A DNA stretch of 64,000 bases, taken from positions 2,294,001 to 2,358,000 of the forward strand of contig WUJK01000006.1 of NCBI GenBank assembly GCA_011317545.1, written 5' to 3'. A model generated the notes under the pieces. It saw nothing but the letters and a program-made list of their open reading frames with translations, had not been told where the DNA came from and did not search any database. This document shows, one piece after another, positions 47,392-58,979 of the stretch. The position numbers and the translations under genes are program-made. Position 1 is the stretch's first letter; the number at the start of each line of letters is the position of its first letter. Source of the stretch: Coniella vitis. Lineage: Eukaryota > Ascomycota > Sordariomycetes > Diaporthales > Schizoparmaceae.

Positions 47392-48798
47392 ATGCCCGAT
47401 CTCAACTCGCTTCCTCCTTCTGCGCGCCCCTCAACATCGCCCCTATCCTCCACAGCTTCGCAGCCAGCCTCGTCGTCTCCTTCTCTAGCACGAGCGCTGC
47501 CGCCACCACCAGCATCAGCCTTGGCCAGCATGGCGTCAGTCAACACTACAAGCAACGAGCCCACACCTTCGGCCATCCAGCGACAGCCCGGCTCGCCCTC
47601 TCCTTCTCCCAGCCGGTCTGCTTCCACCTCGTTGCAAGCCGCCGCTGCAGTCAATGCGGGCCTGCAGCACGAGGGCTCAAGACGTATGTTGGATTACCAT
47701 CTCGTGTATTGTAACCATGGGCCACCATCCGTTCCCTGCTGACATTTCATGATCCTTCTTGCCTTTGCAGGATCCTCTGGCTCGCTCTCCCGCCAAGTGA
47801 CCACGTCCTCAGGCAACGGTCGTCGACGATCCCAAGTCCTCATGAACCTGCAGGCAAATGACCCGACTGTGCCTGGGCCCGGCGAGATGGTCCAGGAGCC
47901 TGCTCACCGATCCAGCATGACAAGTCCCACAGGCCCCTCTTCTTCGTCGCCTTTGCTGCTGGGCAGTGAAGCGCCGCACCATCGCGCACCAAGCCTGGGC
48001 GAGCTGCACCAGGAATTGGAAGCCGAGCAGGAAGCTCAAGTGGTAAGCGCCTACGACTACGGATGCAATTCCCTTTGCTTTTTGCTGGCATGCTGACCAT
48101 ACTTGCTCGCAGAACCGCCTTCTAGTCCAAATTCGCCAACAGCAAGCACAAATCCTACACCTCCAATCCAACCAATCCGCCATTGCCGGCGACGAGTCCC
48201 CGGCGCACTCGACGCACGGATCTTCTGTGCCACCGCTTCCCGCGGTTCTCACTCATGCGGCTACAGTGCCCGCAGCCCCTGCAACAGGCTCGCACCCGCG
48301 TTCGCCAGTGTTTCCTCGCTCGTCCTTTGACATGGCCCGCGGCGACCTGCGACACCGATCAAGAACCCCTAGTCGTGGTGCCTCGCCTCGGCTCCGGTCG
48401 ACGTCCATCAGCCAGGACAGCGGCGAGTCGTTCGTGCTTGGCGGCAGGGACGAGAGTGCGTTCTACCAGGCCGAGACGCAGATGTTGACTAGAGAAAATC
48501 AGATGCTGAGGCATCGAATACGGGACCTGGGTGAGTTTGTGACGGATTCAATAGTGAGGGAAGAGGGGACAAGAAAAAGCTGTCGTTCGACCTCATTTGG
48601 CTAATAAATGTGTATAAACCAGAACGACAACTGGAGGCTTTGCATGGTGGGACAGCTGCTGTCACTCGAGAACCAACGCACCACTCTAGCCTGGCGAGAT
48701 CTGAGTCGATTGCCGATGAAGGCAGACCGTCTGGAACTGTAGCGGCTTCGGCGGCGGAAAGCAACGTCTCTGTGCAAGAGACGCCAAAGGACGAATAA
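47392..48798 (+). CDS. Ser/Pro-rich protein with coiled-coil segments, unknown function
   Basis: Four exons: 47392-47683, 47771-48042, 48113-48530 and 48623-48798 (385 aa). The introns are 87, 70 and 92 bp with GTATGT, GTAAGC and GTGAGT donors, and all joins keep frame. The N-terminal ~100 residues are Ser/Pro/Ala-rich (MPDLNSLPPSARPSTSP) and end in SLQAAAAVNAGLQHEGSRR. Two helical segments look like coiled coil: GELHQELEAEQEAQVNRLLV with QIRQQQAQILHLQS (around residues 175-202), and AETQMLTRENQMLRHRIRDL with ERQLEAL (around 308-334). The rest is basic, Ser-rich and probably disordered. This arrangement is found in conserved but uncharacterised fungal proteins; I can assign no function. A scaffold or cytoskeletal role would be a guess. 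Confidence 0.8.
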
Positions 48799-49898
48799 CG
48801 AATGCCCTTTCTTCTAATGGCAAACACAGACGTATGGAATATGAATTCGCAATAATCAACGACAAAACAATGGGCGTTAAGGGCAGGGGCGGTAATGAAA
48901 GGCCGGGCTCGGTATCGGGACGTTTACAAGCGATGGCGTTCAGGAAACAACAACGTCTCGCACATTCTCTACTCCATCATGGTTGTGTTCTCCCTGCGCT
49001 GCTGCACATTTCCATTTTCGGCGTTGCATAGAATACTCACGGGCACGAGCTAGGAGAGAAACAAATCAATCATTCGCTTGGAGTTGGGACGGACAAAGGG
49101 AATGCGGTTTTGACTATTCATGTACTTCTTATGGCCGAGGGGCACGTTCACCGTGATCACAAGCGCGCATGCCTTGGGAGACTTTGAATGACCCTTTTTA
49201 CATCATTATTTCACCCGCACTGGATCGAATTCCCATGTTTTGGTCTGGAGGTTGGGCTCGTCTTCTTCCTTGTGGGGGTTGGTGAAAGTGTATCCGTTTG
49301 TTGTACCGCCAGGCTCTAGCTAAGTGGTTAGAAAAAGCCACTCGAGGCTCAATGCGCTCTCGCACAGTCTTAAATCCCAGAACCGAAAAGGCAGGTTTTG
49401 AGTAAAGAGAGTAGCGTAGTACAGGCTAGATTCAAGGCAAACGCTTGTCAGCAGGTCTTCTCTTGTGTTTGGCTTACAACTGAGATGTATTTATTTCCAA
49501 TTGTCTGCGCGATCATGGTTTGTTTTGTGTAGAGGATCGTTTTCTTGACTGACTCAACCTATCTTTTGTTGGGGGAGAGAAAAAGGAAAAGTGAGAAAAA
49601 ACACATAACTTGTGCGTAGTGAGTGGTCGCTGTAATGATAATCTTCAAAACAGTGGATAACTGCGATGGCGTCATCTCCACTGTCTCCATCCATCTCTTA
49701 GTCTTCTCTCACACCAAGAATGCGTTTTAAACAAGCCAATTCATTGGATTTTTCCCCCATGACATTTACAGTTTTATGTTCTCTGCTGAGAGCAAGGGCG
49801 TACAGACACCAGGGCAGGACGTGATTGAATTTGAGCAAAGGCGCGGCGGCTGTTTGCTAGAGCAGAAAGCATAGCCGGCGTGAGCAAAGCAAGCTACC
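48799..49898. other. Non-coding stretch
   Basis: No gene is supported. A 73-base tRNA-like segment at 49312-49384 was considered and rejected. The downstream part is the promoter region of the L2HGDH gene. Confidence 0.5.
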
Positions 49899-51539
49899 AT
49901 GTTTTCCAGGGCGGCGGGACGAGGGCTGGTGAAGGCGACGGCCAGCAGCAACACCAGCAGCAACAATGTGCATGTCGGTGCGCGGTTGGTCAGGCGGGGG
50001 GACAATCAGAGGTTGTTTTCATCCACGGCTGCGAGACGGGTTGATTTTGAGCATGTGGTGAGTATTTGATTTCTCTTTGATAAATTTTCTCTCTCTTGCT
50101 TTTCTTCTTTGCTGAGTTGCAACTTGCACTCGTTCGTCTTCTTGAGAGATGAGCATATATCTATCTATCTGAATGAGTTTGTTGATCAATACGATCGATT
50201 CTGCCCACAAATCCTCCATTTCACTCATTCACTCACTCACTCACTCACTCACTCGCTCAACTCATATCAAATACACAACCTCCCCATCTCACGCCAAACT
50301 TACTAACAACTACAACCCGCCCCCTTTCCCCCCTTCCAGGTTATCGGCGCCGGCGTAGTAGGCCTAGCCACCGCGCGCGCCCTCGCGTCGCGCTCCTCCT
50401 CGACCCTCCTCCTCGAGCGGCACCTCCACCCCGGCACCGAGACCTCGTCGCGCAACAGCGAAGTCATCCACGCCGGCATCTACTACGGCCCGCTCTCCAC
50501 GCTCAAAACGTCGCTCTGCATCCGCGGCAAGGAACTGCTGTACGACTTTTGCGCCGCGCACAACGTTCCGCACCGCAACTGCGGCAAGTTTATCGTGGCG
50601 CAGACGGACGCGCAGAGGGAGGCGCTCGAGGCCGTGTATCGGCATTGTATGGTCGACAATGGGGAAGGCGAGGGCGAGGACGCGCGCGGTGGGCTGGGTG
50701 GACGGGTCCCGGTTCGGTGGGTGGGCGAGGAGGAGCTGAAGAGGCGGGAGCCCGAGGTTCGTGCTGAGGCTGGGTGCTTGGAGTCGCCTACGACGGGGAT
50801 TGTGGATTCCCACAGCTTGATGGTCGCGTTGCTGGGCGGCTTTGAAGACGCGGGGGGTGTGTTCGCGCCTGGGTCCAACGTCGTGAGCATTGAACCCCTG
50901 GATGGGCACCACCGCGGCCCCAACAGCAAGCCTGGCGATGGCGGCTGGGCGATTACCACGCGCGACGCCTCCACGCGCGAAACCAGCACCGTCACGGCCG
51001 CCACGCTCGTCAATGCCGCCGGACTGGGCGCAGCGCACATCCACAACCTCATTGCGAAACCGGCGGCGCCCGCGGAGCAAAAGAAGCTCTACTACGCCAA
51101 GGGCAACTATTTCTCGTACGGCGCCTCGGCGCCCAAGGTCTCGACGCTCGTGTACCCTGCGCCGGAACCGGGCCACGGCGGGCTGGGCACGCACCTGACG
51201 CTCGATATGGCGGGAAGGCTCAGGTTTGGACCGGATGTGGAATGGGTCGAGGATCCCAACGATCTCGCGGTGAATGGGAGTCGGCTGGATGCTGCTGTGC
51301 ACGAGATCAAGAGATACTTGCCCGGTGTGGATGTGAGCGCGCTGGCGCCGGATTACGCGGGGATACGGCCCAAGTTGGCGCCGAGGGGGGCTGTCATGGT
51401 GGGGAAAGGCTTCAATGATTTTGTCGTGAGGATGGAGGAAGGCTGGGGTGGATGGGTCAATCTGTTGGGGATTGAGAGCCCAGGCTTGACAAGCTGTTTG
51501 GCTATTGCCGAGAGAGTGGAAGGCTTGTTGTATAAATGA
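49899..51539 (+). CDS. L-2-hydroxyglutarate dehydrogenase, mitochondrial (FAD-dependent)
   Basis: Two exons, 49899-50057 and 50340-51539 (452 aa; 282-bp intron, phase 0, join DFEHV/VIGAGV). The enzyme oxidises L-2-hydroxyglutarate to 2-oxoglutarate with FAD, repairing a side product of malate dehydrogenase. The first ~45 residues are rich in Arg, Ala and Ser (MFSRAAGRGLVKATAS, SSTAARR), a mitochondrial presequence. The intron falls just before the FAD-binding Rossmann motif VIGAGVVGLATARAL (GxGxxG at 56-61), with the acidic end of the second strand at Glu79. SSRNSEVIHAGIYY (89-102) is the L2HGDH signature. The C-terminal YAGIRPKLAP and NLLGIESPGLTSCLAIAE complete the family's FAD domain. The best alternative is another member of the DAO family, but the HAGIYY block makes that unlikely. 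The intron contains an ACTC tandem repeat. Confidence 0.9.
50220..50256 (+). repeat. ACTC tetranucleotide repeat in L2HGDH intron
   Basis: About eight imperfect CACT/ACTC units inside the intron of the L-2-hydroxyglutarate dehydrogenase gene. Confidence 0.85.
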
Positions 51540-52366
51540 GGTGGGTGTGTCGTGAAGAATAGAGCCAAATTACCCTTATTGCTATCGACGGGCGGACATG
51601 TGGATGGATGGTGATGCTGACTGAACCCTCTCCAAACCAGCATCACAACAAAAGCTTACAAAGGGCTGTCGATAAGAATGCGCAATGAATCAGTAATCTC
51701 ACTACACTTCTGCTTTCCTATTGTTACTGTATTGCACTCCGGTCTACCTCTCTGGTATCCGGTACCGCTTCCCTTCCTTGTCGTATAGGAAATCGTGTGC
51801 AGAAGAAAAACCTATCCGCCGCTTTGTATCGCTGCTCCCACGCAGCGTTAACCGTGTGTGGGTTCACGTTGCTCAACCGCTAGTTCTCACCAACTAGGTG
51901 AGTTGGGTGAGGGCAACCCCCCTCCTCCCTTCTTCTGCTCTCCTAGCATGCGCAAAAAGATGCACGCTGTGGCGTATTTCTTTGAGTTGCATGGCCCAAC
52001 CACAAGATCATTCATTCAATTGCTCCAAATGATAAATCTCGGGCCGCATATGTACACAACCAACAAACTAGACTTTTCCAAAAAGCAAAATCGATACCAA
52101 TAAACCTCAAGTCATGTGTCCCAATAGCGGAATTCGCTTTTTCACGCCCAAGTAAACGAACCCATTGCATGCAAAAAAGAAAGCCGGAACACCTTGATAA
52201 TCCCAAGAAATACTACTTCGGCAGACATAACACACCCGGGCCGAGACGCCGGGGAAAAGGAGAGAAAAACAAGAGAAATGCAAATCGAGCCGTTCATTTT
52301 GCTTGATGATCCACACGGTCAAATATGACCAAAAGCCAGGTCGTGATCACGAGGGTGGTTCGGCCT
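51540..52366. other. Non-coding stretch between convergent genes
   Basis: Convergent 3' regions of the L2HGDH and DUF2415 genes; no gene is supported. Confidence 0.5.
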
Positions 52367-54889
52367 TTAACGCAAAGTGATGCTGGGAAAGAGTCTGCGG
52401 TCAAACAGGTTGACTTGGAACTCGTAGATACCATCTCCCGCACCGATAAACCTGTCGCAGTGCTTTGCATGAGCTATACGAACCAAGAATGACGAGTATT
52501 GTGACGGTTAGCGGCTTCACTTACAGAATGCGTCCGTCGTCAGTCCAAGCCAGCCCAGCCGTGTCATCAGGCTCATGTTCGTTACGACCGAGATTGAGCA
52601 TGGTGCGGCCTCCCATACGGGCTCGAGCCAGGCGAGACGTGTCTATCTGCGCTTCTCGTTCGCGATGGCGGTGTATAGTGTTCCACACTGACGCCAGGTA
52701 ATCTCTTGTGCCCTCTGTCGTCGCTTCGCTGCCCTGGCCGGGCTCGTTGCCCGCCGAGCTCAGTATGTCAAACGTGCTCTGATCCGAAGGCTCAAGGTCA
52801 GTGTTGGCGTAGATGAAATCAGCAGCCGGGGCAAACATTAGCCAACGGGTTGTTCTATCTCCCAAGCCAAGACGCCGCCCCATCTCACGTGCCCACGAGA
52901 TACGACGCTCAATAGCACGATCGCCCGCAACGTCCGTTTCGGCACCAGCAAGTTGAGAGCGGAGACGTGCTCGTCCACTTTCGATCGCCCGCATTTGCAG
53001 AGGGCTTGGTAGGTCATGAGCATCAGAACTCACCCGATTGTTGTTCCTAAGATCACGGTACAGTGAGGTTTCACGTGCCAGGGCCGCCCGGCTTTGGAGA
53101 CGCTCAACAAGCCGTGTGCTATCAGCCACAATACCTCGAGCCGCAGCAGCTCGCTGGTCCCGCTGCCTCCGCTGGTCTGAGAGCGCCTCCAGGATCACCG
53201 TCTCCTCCGCATTGAGAGGCGACTGGTAATCCAACCCTAGTCTTCGGCTTGGTCGTCGTATGGCTGCGTCTGTCGAATCCGTCGCCAGGGCCAGTTCACC
53301 CTGTTCGTTCCGCTCTAGCATACGCGGATCAATCGAACCCTTTTCAGTCACCATGATATGCGTATAGCCGTCGTAGTCGTTGAGGTCCAAAATCTGTCGC
53401 GAAATATAATTGCTGCGAACGTCGGCGACTCCAATGTGTCCACGGTGCTCTGTCCAGGCCAAAAGGTCGAACGGACCAGGACAAAATGCCATGTCTCGCA
53501 CGGCACCAACGTCCGCCTCAGACCTCGAGGATGTAAAAGTGGTGATAAGAGCATCGCGATCCGGCTCTGCAAAGGCAGCAACATCAAACACAGAAATCAC
53601 ACCATACTGGGTTCCGACGGCAAGGTAGCGGCCGGTACTTGAGAAGCAAGCTGCGAAGCTGCCACGCTGATCAGACCTGTCTTGTTTGCGTTGGCTCTTG
53701 ATATGTGTCTTGGCGCAGAGCTTCCACTCGAAGTCGACCAAGTCCTTGCGGGTAAACAGGCCTTGGCCCGGCGCTTCTTTAGGCGTTCTTCTGTGGACAT
53801 AGAGGTATGGATCATCACAGATCGCTACAAGCAACTGACCATCTGGCGAGATCAAAGCCCTATTGACGTAGTCGGGATACGATAACTCGTCCACAGCCTC
53901 CTGGTTCTCCAAACCCACAATCGTGACATGCTTGTCGTTGTTGGCCAGGACCGCAACCGACTGGGAATATGCGCCTGCTCTTCTCTCACCACTGGAGCTC
54001 GGAGGAAACCAAAGAGTAATGCAATTGACTCTTTCCTTGCCAAATATTTTGGACCGAGCGAGCAGGCTCTTGCTGCTGGCATCGGGACGCGGACCCGAGG
54101 CGTTCAATGGAAGGATAGGCTCGGTAGGATCGGAAGCAACGTCGAGAGCAAGCTGTAGCCGGTCGTCTGCGGACAATCCCTGCATGTGTTCGCGAAAGGC
54201 ATCGAGGACCTCGGAGCGCGGGCCGCCGTTTTCGATATGGTTCCGGATGTAGTTTATCGACGGGTCAGTTGATGAAGCGTTGCCTTGACTGCGGTCGCTA
54301 TTGTCGTCGTGGCCGTCCACTCGAAAACCGACAAACTCCCCATTCTCGCCGCCGCAGCACACCCAGCCATTGCGGGCTACAAGACAGCGAGGAACGAAGG
54401 TAAGGAACTTGACTACCTCACTTTCCTGAGTCGTCGAGTCGAGTCTGTGAACCTGAGTATTGCCGTTGCCTCCTACGTAATAGACGTGCTGTTTGGAGCA
54501 AACACCAATCTGCGACCGGAGCTGCCAGTGCCTGAAATACACACACACACACACACACACACAAGTATTAGCAAGTGCGATTGTTAGTCGCGTGACGAAG
54601 AACTTGGGGCGACATACTCGCAGCGCAGACCGACACGGTAGTGGCGTTTGGGCTTCTTGAGGATGAGCGCGTCGGTTGGAGGATATCTGCAAGGAGAAAG
54701 ACCTTTAGTCAGTAAGGCTGCATGCCGTTAAATGCCCGCAACGGACAATGGCAGATGGAGAAGGCTGTGGAGAGCCTGCATAGAGGTGCAGGCCAAGCAA
54801 GACGGGCCATGACGGATGGATGTGGATGTGGGCTGTTCCCGAGACGAAACACATCTTCAAACTGACATTCTAGCATCGGTGACGGCCAT
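52367..54889 (-). CDS. WD40-type protein with DUF2415 domain
   Basis: Four exons: 54889-54867 (only 23 nt), 54686-54618, 54531-52525 and 52451-52367 (727 aa; introns 180, 86 and 73 bp, every join in frame). The N-terminus then reads MAVTDARIYPPTDALILKKP and continues RHYRVGLRCE/HWQLRS, which looks conserved, whereas the unspliced frame runs through a GT microsatellite. Aromatic, Gly-rich strands in residues ~30-420 (NGWVCCGGENGEFVGF, LISPDGQLLVAICDDP, GRYLAVGTQYGVISVFDV) suggest a beta-propeller. The DUF2415 block (FDLLAWTEHRGHIGVADVR, around 384-402) is typical of fungal proteins. The C-terminal half is Arg/Ala-rich helix, and the short last exon supplies a final propeller-like strand (GAGDGIYEFQVNLF). 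The function is not established in any family member I know. It is divergent from SSC1. Confidence 0.85.
54539..54563. repeat. CA/GT dinucleotide repeat in intron 2 of the DUF2415 gene
   Basis: About twelve CA units on the + strand, that is GT/TG on the coding strand, ending a few bases before the 3' splice site TATTTCAG of the DUF2415 gene. Confidence 0.85.
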
Positions 54890-56139
54890 GCTGCCGAATC
54901 TAGATCGCAGAGCTTCAAAGCTGGGGCGGCCGCATCGACGGGATCCGAGCCGGGTCTGAGAATGGGTCGGCGCGGTGTAGCAATGGTTACAGTACAGTAC
55001 GCGTCGAGCAAGCGGGTACCCAGGCTCGGGCGGATGCAGAGTCGAGGGTTCGCTGAGCGACGCGGCAAAGAAAGCGCCTGTTGTGCTGTGGGTTTTCGAC
55101 GTGGGATGGAGAAGTGTGCAAGTAGCAGAGAGTGAAAGTGCTGGAGATGGAGAGGGGAGAATGGAAAAAAGGGTGTTGGAGAGATTAGTCTGGAGTGGTG
55201 GTGAATGGCTACGCCTTTCGTCATTGGCAACTCTGAAAGAGGCAACATGGAATCGACAAATGTGCCAGTGAAAGTGGCAGGTACTTTCCTCTGGGCTGCA
55301 TTGGCACTGCTCACAAAGTATCCAGTACTTGCTATATTGTCCAAAGTGCATACAGCACAGCACAGCACAGCACAGGCCCCAGCTACCATACTATATAAGC
55401 ATCCACACCCTTGGCAGTCACTCCATCGGCAGCCTACTATGGAAGCAAAGGAACAATGACAAGTGAAACTCTGCCTTGACTCGGATAAGCCGCAGACAAT
55501 AAAATAAAGATAGGTTTGAGTACTATGTATACCAGTCAGGGAGTGGTTCGTCTAAAGAGTCCAACGCCATGGGTAATATGTAATCCCGATAAGTGGTGAT
55601 ATATCCACTAGTTGTGGGCCATTAGACAGAATGGATTCCTCTGATCTTAGCTGAGGAGTCTTGATGGCCCATTGTCGATAATAGGCATTATTGGTGACAG
55701 GACTGCTGGTGATATATGGTCGTTCTTAAGAGCAGAGAGGGAGGCAAGGTACTTGGGTACTTGCAAGCTCACAATTATGTAACAAAATCGATCGTCCAGC
55801 AGTCGCACTGGCAGACAACCTCGGGAAAAGGGACAAGGATAAACCCACTCGTCTGTGCACGGCCCAGCTTCTGGTACCAGCGTCTCGCGCCTGGCAGGCA
55901 AAATTTCGCCATCCCGCAGAAGCTTCTCGACTGCAGCGTCATGAATTTTTCATGCTGCAGCTTTTTTTTCTCACTCGCCTTTCCGAGCCGACGTGCTTTA
56001 AACCACCTCCATCTTCCCATCAACAAACATCCACACCTCCCAATCTCCTCAATCGCACCTCTAAGCGATCTCCTCCAATCTTTCCCTTTTTTCTACGTCT
56101 TCATTGAGTAGGAATTCTCCCTTCTTTTCAGACATCAAG
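54890..56139. promoter_or_regulatory. Divergent promoter region, DUF2415 gene / SSC1
   Basis: This 1.25-kb interval separates two divergent start codons. It contains a CACAG tandem (about 55354-55374), one TACTATGTA (55521) and, near SSC1, the heat-shock-like element and inverted repeat listed separately. No open frame here looks like a gene. Confidence 0.45.
55919..55960 (+). promoter_or_regulatory. Possible heat-shock element and inverted repeat upstream of SSC1
   Basis: GAAGCTTC at 55919-55926 has two inverted nGAAn units, the core of a heat-shock factor site. It is followed by an imperfect inverted repeat, 55931-55960 (CTGCAG...CATGAA TTT TTCATG CTGCAG). The site lies ~215 bp before the SSC1 start codon. 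Two units are a minimal match, so this is suggestive only. Confidence 0.35.
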
Positions 56140-56853
56140 ATGCTGTCGTCTCGTCTGTCTCGAGCTGTAAGTTGCGCGCCCTCGATTCCTTGTTCTGGCC
56201 CACGTCTGGCTGTGAGATCATGAGCTCTGGCATTGTCCAACAAACAGCTTGCTAACCTGGTGTGTCGCCGTGTCTATAGCTCCCAAGAGCCACCCGCTCT
56301 GCGGGTTTCCTGCACAAGTCCGCCTCTCCCGCGTACGCCCGCTTTCAATCCACAGATGAGAAGGTCAAGGGTTCCGTGATTGGTATCGACTTGGGTACCA
56401 CCAACTCGGCTGTTGCCATTATGGAGGGCAAGACCCCCAAGATCATCGAGAACTCCGAGGGTTAGTTGCTGCCCCGCGAATATCTTTTCCATGACCAGTC
56501 TTGGTTCGCACGTTGCTAACCATCTCATAGGTGCCCGTACAACGCCGTCCGTTGTTGCCTTCGCCGAGGATGGCGAGCGCCTCGTTGGTGTCGCTGCCAA
56601 GCGTCAAGCCGTTGTCAACCCCGAGAACACTTTGTTCGCCACCAAGCGTCTGATCGGCCGCAAGTTCAACGACGTCGAGGTTCAGCGTGACATCAAGGAG
56701 GTGCCTTACAAGATTGTTTCCCACACCAACGGTGACGCCTGGGTGTCCGCCCGCGGCCAGAACTACTCTCCTTCGCAGGTCGGAGGTTTCGTTCTGCAGA
56801 AGATGAAGGAGACTGCAGAGGCCTACCTTAGCAAGCCCGTCAAGAACGCCGTT

Positions 56854-56888
<35 letters not shown>

Positions 56889-58332
56889 CCAGGCTACCAA
56901 GGATGCCGGTCAGATTGCTGGCTTGAACGTTCTCCGTGTCGTTAACGAGCCTACTGCCGCTGCTCTGGCCTACGGTCTGGAGAAGGAGGCTGACCGCGTT
57001 GTTGCTGTCTACGACTTGGGTGGTGGTACTTTCGATATCTCCGTTCTTGAGATCCAGAACGGCGTCTTTGAGGTCAAGTCTACCAACGGTGACACCCACT
57101 TGGGTGGTGAGGACTTCGACATCCACCTGGTCCGCCACATTGTCGGTGACTTCAAGAAGACCAACGGAATCGACCTGTCTGGTGACCGCATGGCCATCCA
57201 GCGTATCCGTGAGGCTGCCGAGAAGGCCAAGATTGAGCTTTCCTCGTCTCTGCAGACCGACATCAGCCTGCCTTTCATCACTGCTGATGCTTCCGGCCCC
57301 AAGCACATCAACCTGAAGCTGACCCGCGCTCAGCTCGAGAAGATGGTCGACCCCCTCATCACCAAGACCATCGAGCCCGTCAAGAAGGCTCTCAAGGACG
57401 CCAACTTGACTGCCAAGGAGATCCAGGAGGTTATCCTGGTTGGTGGTATGACCCGTATGCCCAAGGTTGCCGAGTCCGTCAAGAGCATCTTTGGCCGTGA
57501 CCCCGCCAAGTCCGTCAACCCTGACGAGGCTGTTGCCATTGGTGCCGCTATCCAGGGTGCCGTCCTCTCTGGTGAGGTCAAGGACCTTCTCCTGCTCGAT
57601 GTCACTCCCCTGTCCCTGGGTATTGAGACCCTGGGCGGTGTCTTCACCCGTCTGATCAACCGCAACACCACCATCCCCACCAAGAAGTCCCAGGTCTTCT
57701 CCACCGCTGCCGACTTCCAGACTGCTGTCGAGATCAAGGTCTTCCAGGGTGAGCGTGAGCTCGTCAAGGACAACAAGCTGCTCGGAAACTTCCAGCTGGT
57801 TGGCATTCCTCCTGCCCACCGTGGTGTTCCCCAGATTGAGGTTACCTTCGACATTGACGCCGACTCCATTGTGCACGTTCACGCCAAGGACAAGTCCACC
57901 AACAAGGACCAGTCCATCACCATTGCTTCCGGCTCTGGTCTGTCTGACTCTGAGATTGAGCAGATGGTTCAGGACTCTGAGAAGTATGCGGAGGCCGACA
58001 AGGAGCGCAAGTCTGCTATCGAGGCTGCCAACCGTGCCGACTCGGTTGTCAACGACACTGAGAAGGCTCTCAACGAGTACGCTGACCGTCTGGACAAGAC
58101 CGAGGCTGAGCAGATCAAGGAGAAGATCAACTCCCTGCGCGAGTTCATCTCCAAGAGCCAGTCTGGCGAGGGTAGCCTGACCGCTGCTGAGATCAAGGAG
58201 AAGACCGACGAGCTCCAGATGGCTAGCTTGAACCTCTTCGACAAGATGCACAAGGCCCGTTCCGAGAGTGGCGAGCAGTCCTCGAGCACTGAGGGTGCTG
58301 CCGAGGGCGAGAAGAAGGACGAGAGCAAGTAA
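56140..58332 (+). CDS. SSC1: Mitochondrial Hsp70 chaperone (Ssc1)
   Basis: Three exons: 56140-56166, 56280-56460 and 56531-58332 (669 aa; introns 113 and 70 bp). The chaperone drives import through the TIM23 motor and folds proteins in the matrix, with Mge1 and J-proteins. Residues 1-33 are Arg/Ser/Ala-rich (MLSSRLSRALPRATRSAG), a presequence. The ATPase domain has IDLGTTNS (45-52), DLGGGTFDISVL (231-242) and VILVGGMTRMPKV (370-382); DLLLLDVTPLSLGIET (421-436) is the interdomain linker and start of the substrate-binding domain. The C-terminal lid ends in a Glu/Ser/Lys-rich tail without EEVD, as expected for mitochondrial rather than cytosolic Hsp70. Strong codon bias fits high expression and leaves a long open frame on the other strand. 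The intron after nine codons splits the presequence. Confidence 0.96.
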
Positions 58333-58979
58333 AGGAAGTGAAAGCCAGTTGCTTGCCAAACGGATCAAAATAACTTCCTTATATACCCACTTGTTCTACC
58401 ACGGAATTTGAACCCCTGTGTTCCAGCGGCGCGGCAGCATGATAGATTACTCTAATCATCTTCCCATACTCGCATACTCATCTTTTCTCCTGTACCTACT
58501 TGTACTCATACGCCCAACTGCTTGGCGGCTCCATCCGCCATTTCTCTCATGCCATGTCTAATGCAGCAAAGGGTCGGGGACGGCGTTCGAGCATCAAAAC
58601 TTCTTGCTTCTGTTTTTTATTCCCTTCTGGTTTATTTGCGGGCTTGGTCACTTGATTTGGTTCTGGAAGGCACTTGACGGTTTGGGTCTTCGGGGGGAAA
58701 GCTATCTCTCTACATGTGTGTATATTACAAGACGTCTTCTGGCGAATAGATAATCTGAAATCCCCCCTCAAACGCTTCCGATTGACTCCTTTGTGTGTGT
58801 GATTTATTTGTGGTGTGGGTGATGGAAATGAATTTTCAACCCTCGTTCCCTGACCAATACGCTACAATGCCATGGGATCCAAATGTTAGCATGTTTCCTA
58901 TTTCCATGGCGGTTTGCCATTCATCTATGTACATTGCTGTGCCAGTTTATTATCTTTTTCGCGTGATAGTCTGGGCTCA
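58333..58979. other. Non-coding stretch between convergent genes
   Basis: Convergent 3' regions of SSC1 and the multicopper oxidase gene; no gene is supported. Confidence 0.5.

Noticed and set aside
49312..49384. 73-base tRNA-like segment (D-loop-like AGTGGTTAG, partly pairing ends)
   Set aside because: The ends pair at only six of eight positions, the T arm does not pair and no anticodon arm is convincing. At most a decayed tRNA or SINE head; tRNAscan-SE would decide.
54857..55363. 168-codon minus-strand frame upstream of the DUF2415 gene
   Set aside because: Only its last few codons (from the ATG at 54889) are coding, as the first exon of the DUF2415 gene; the rest is Ser/His/Pro-rich leader sequence.
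56443..58368. 641-codon open frame on the minus strand opposite SSC1
   Set aside because: Long antisense frames are a known by-product of biased codons in Hsp70 genes. The translation is a Leu/Val/Gly/Asp mirror of the chaperone and has no domain.
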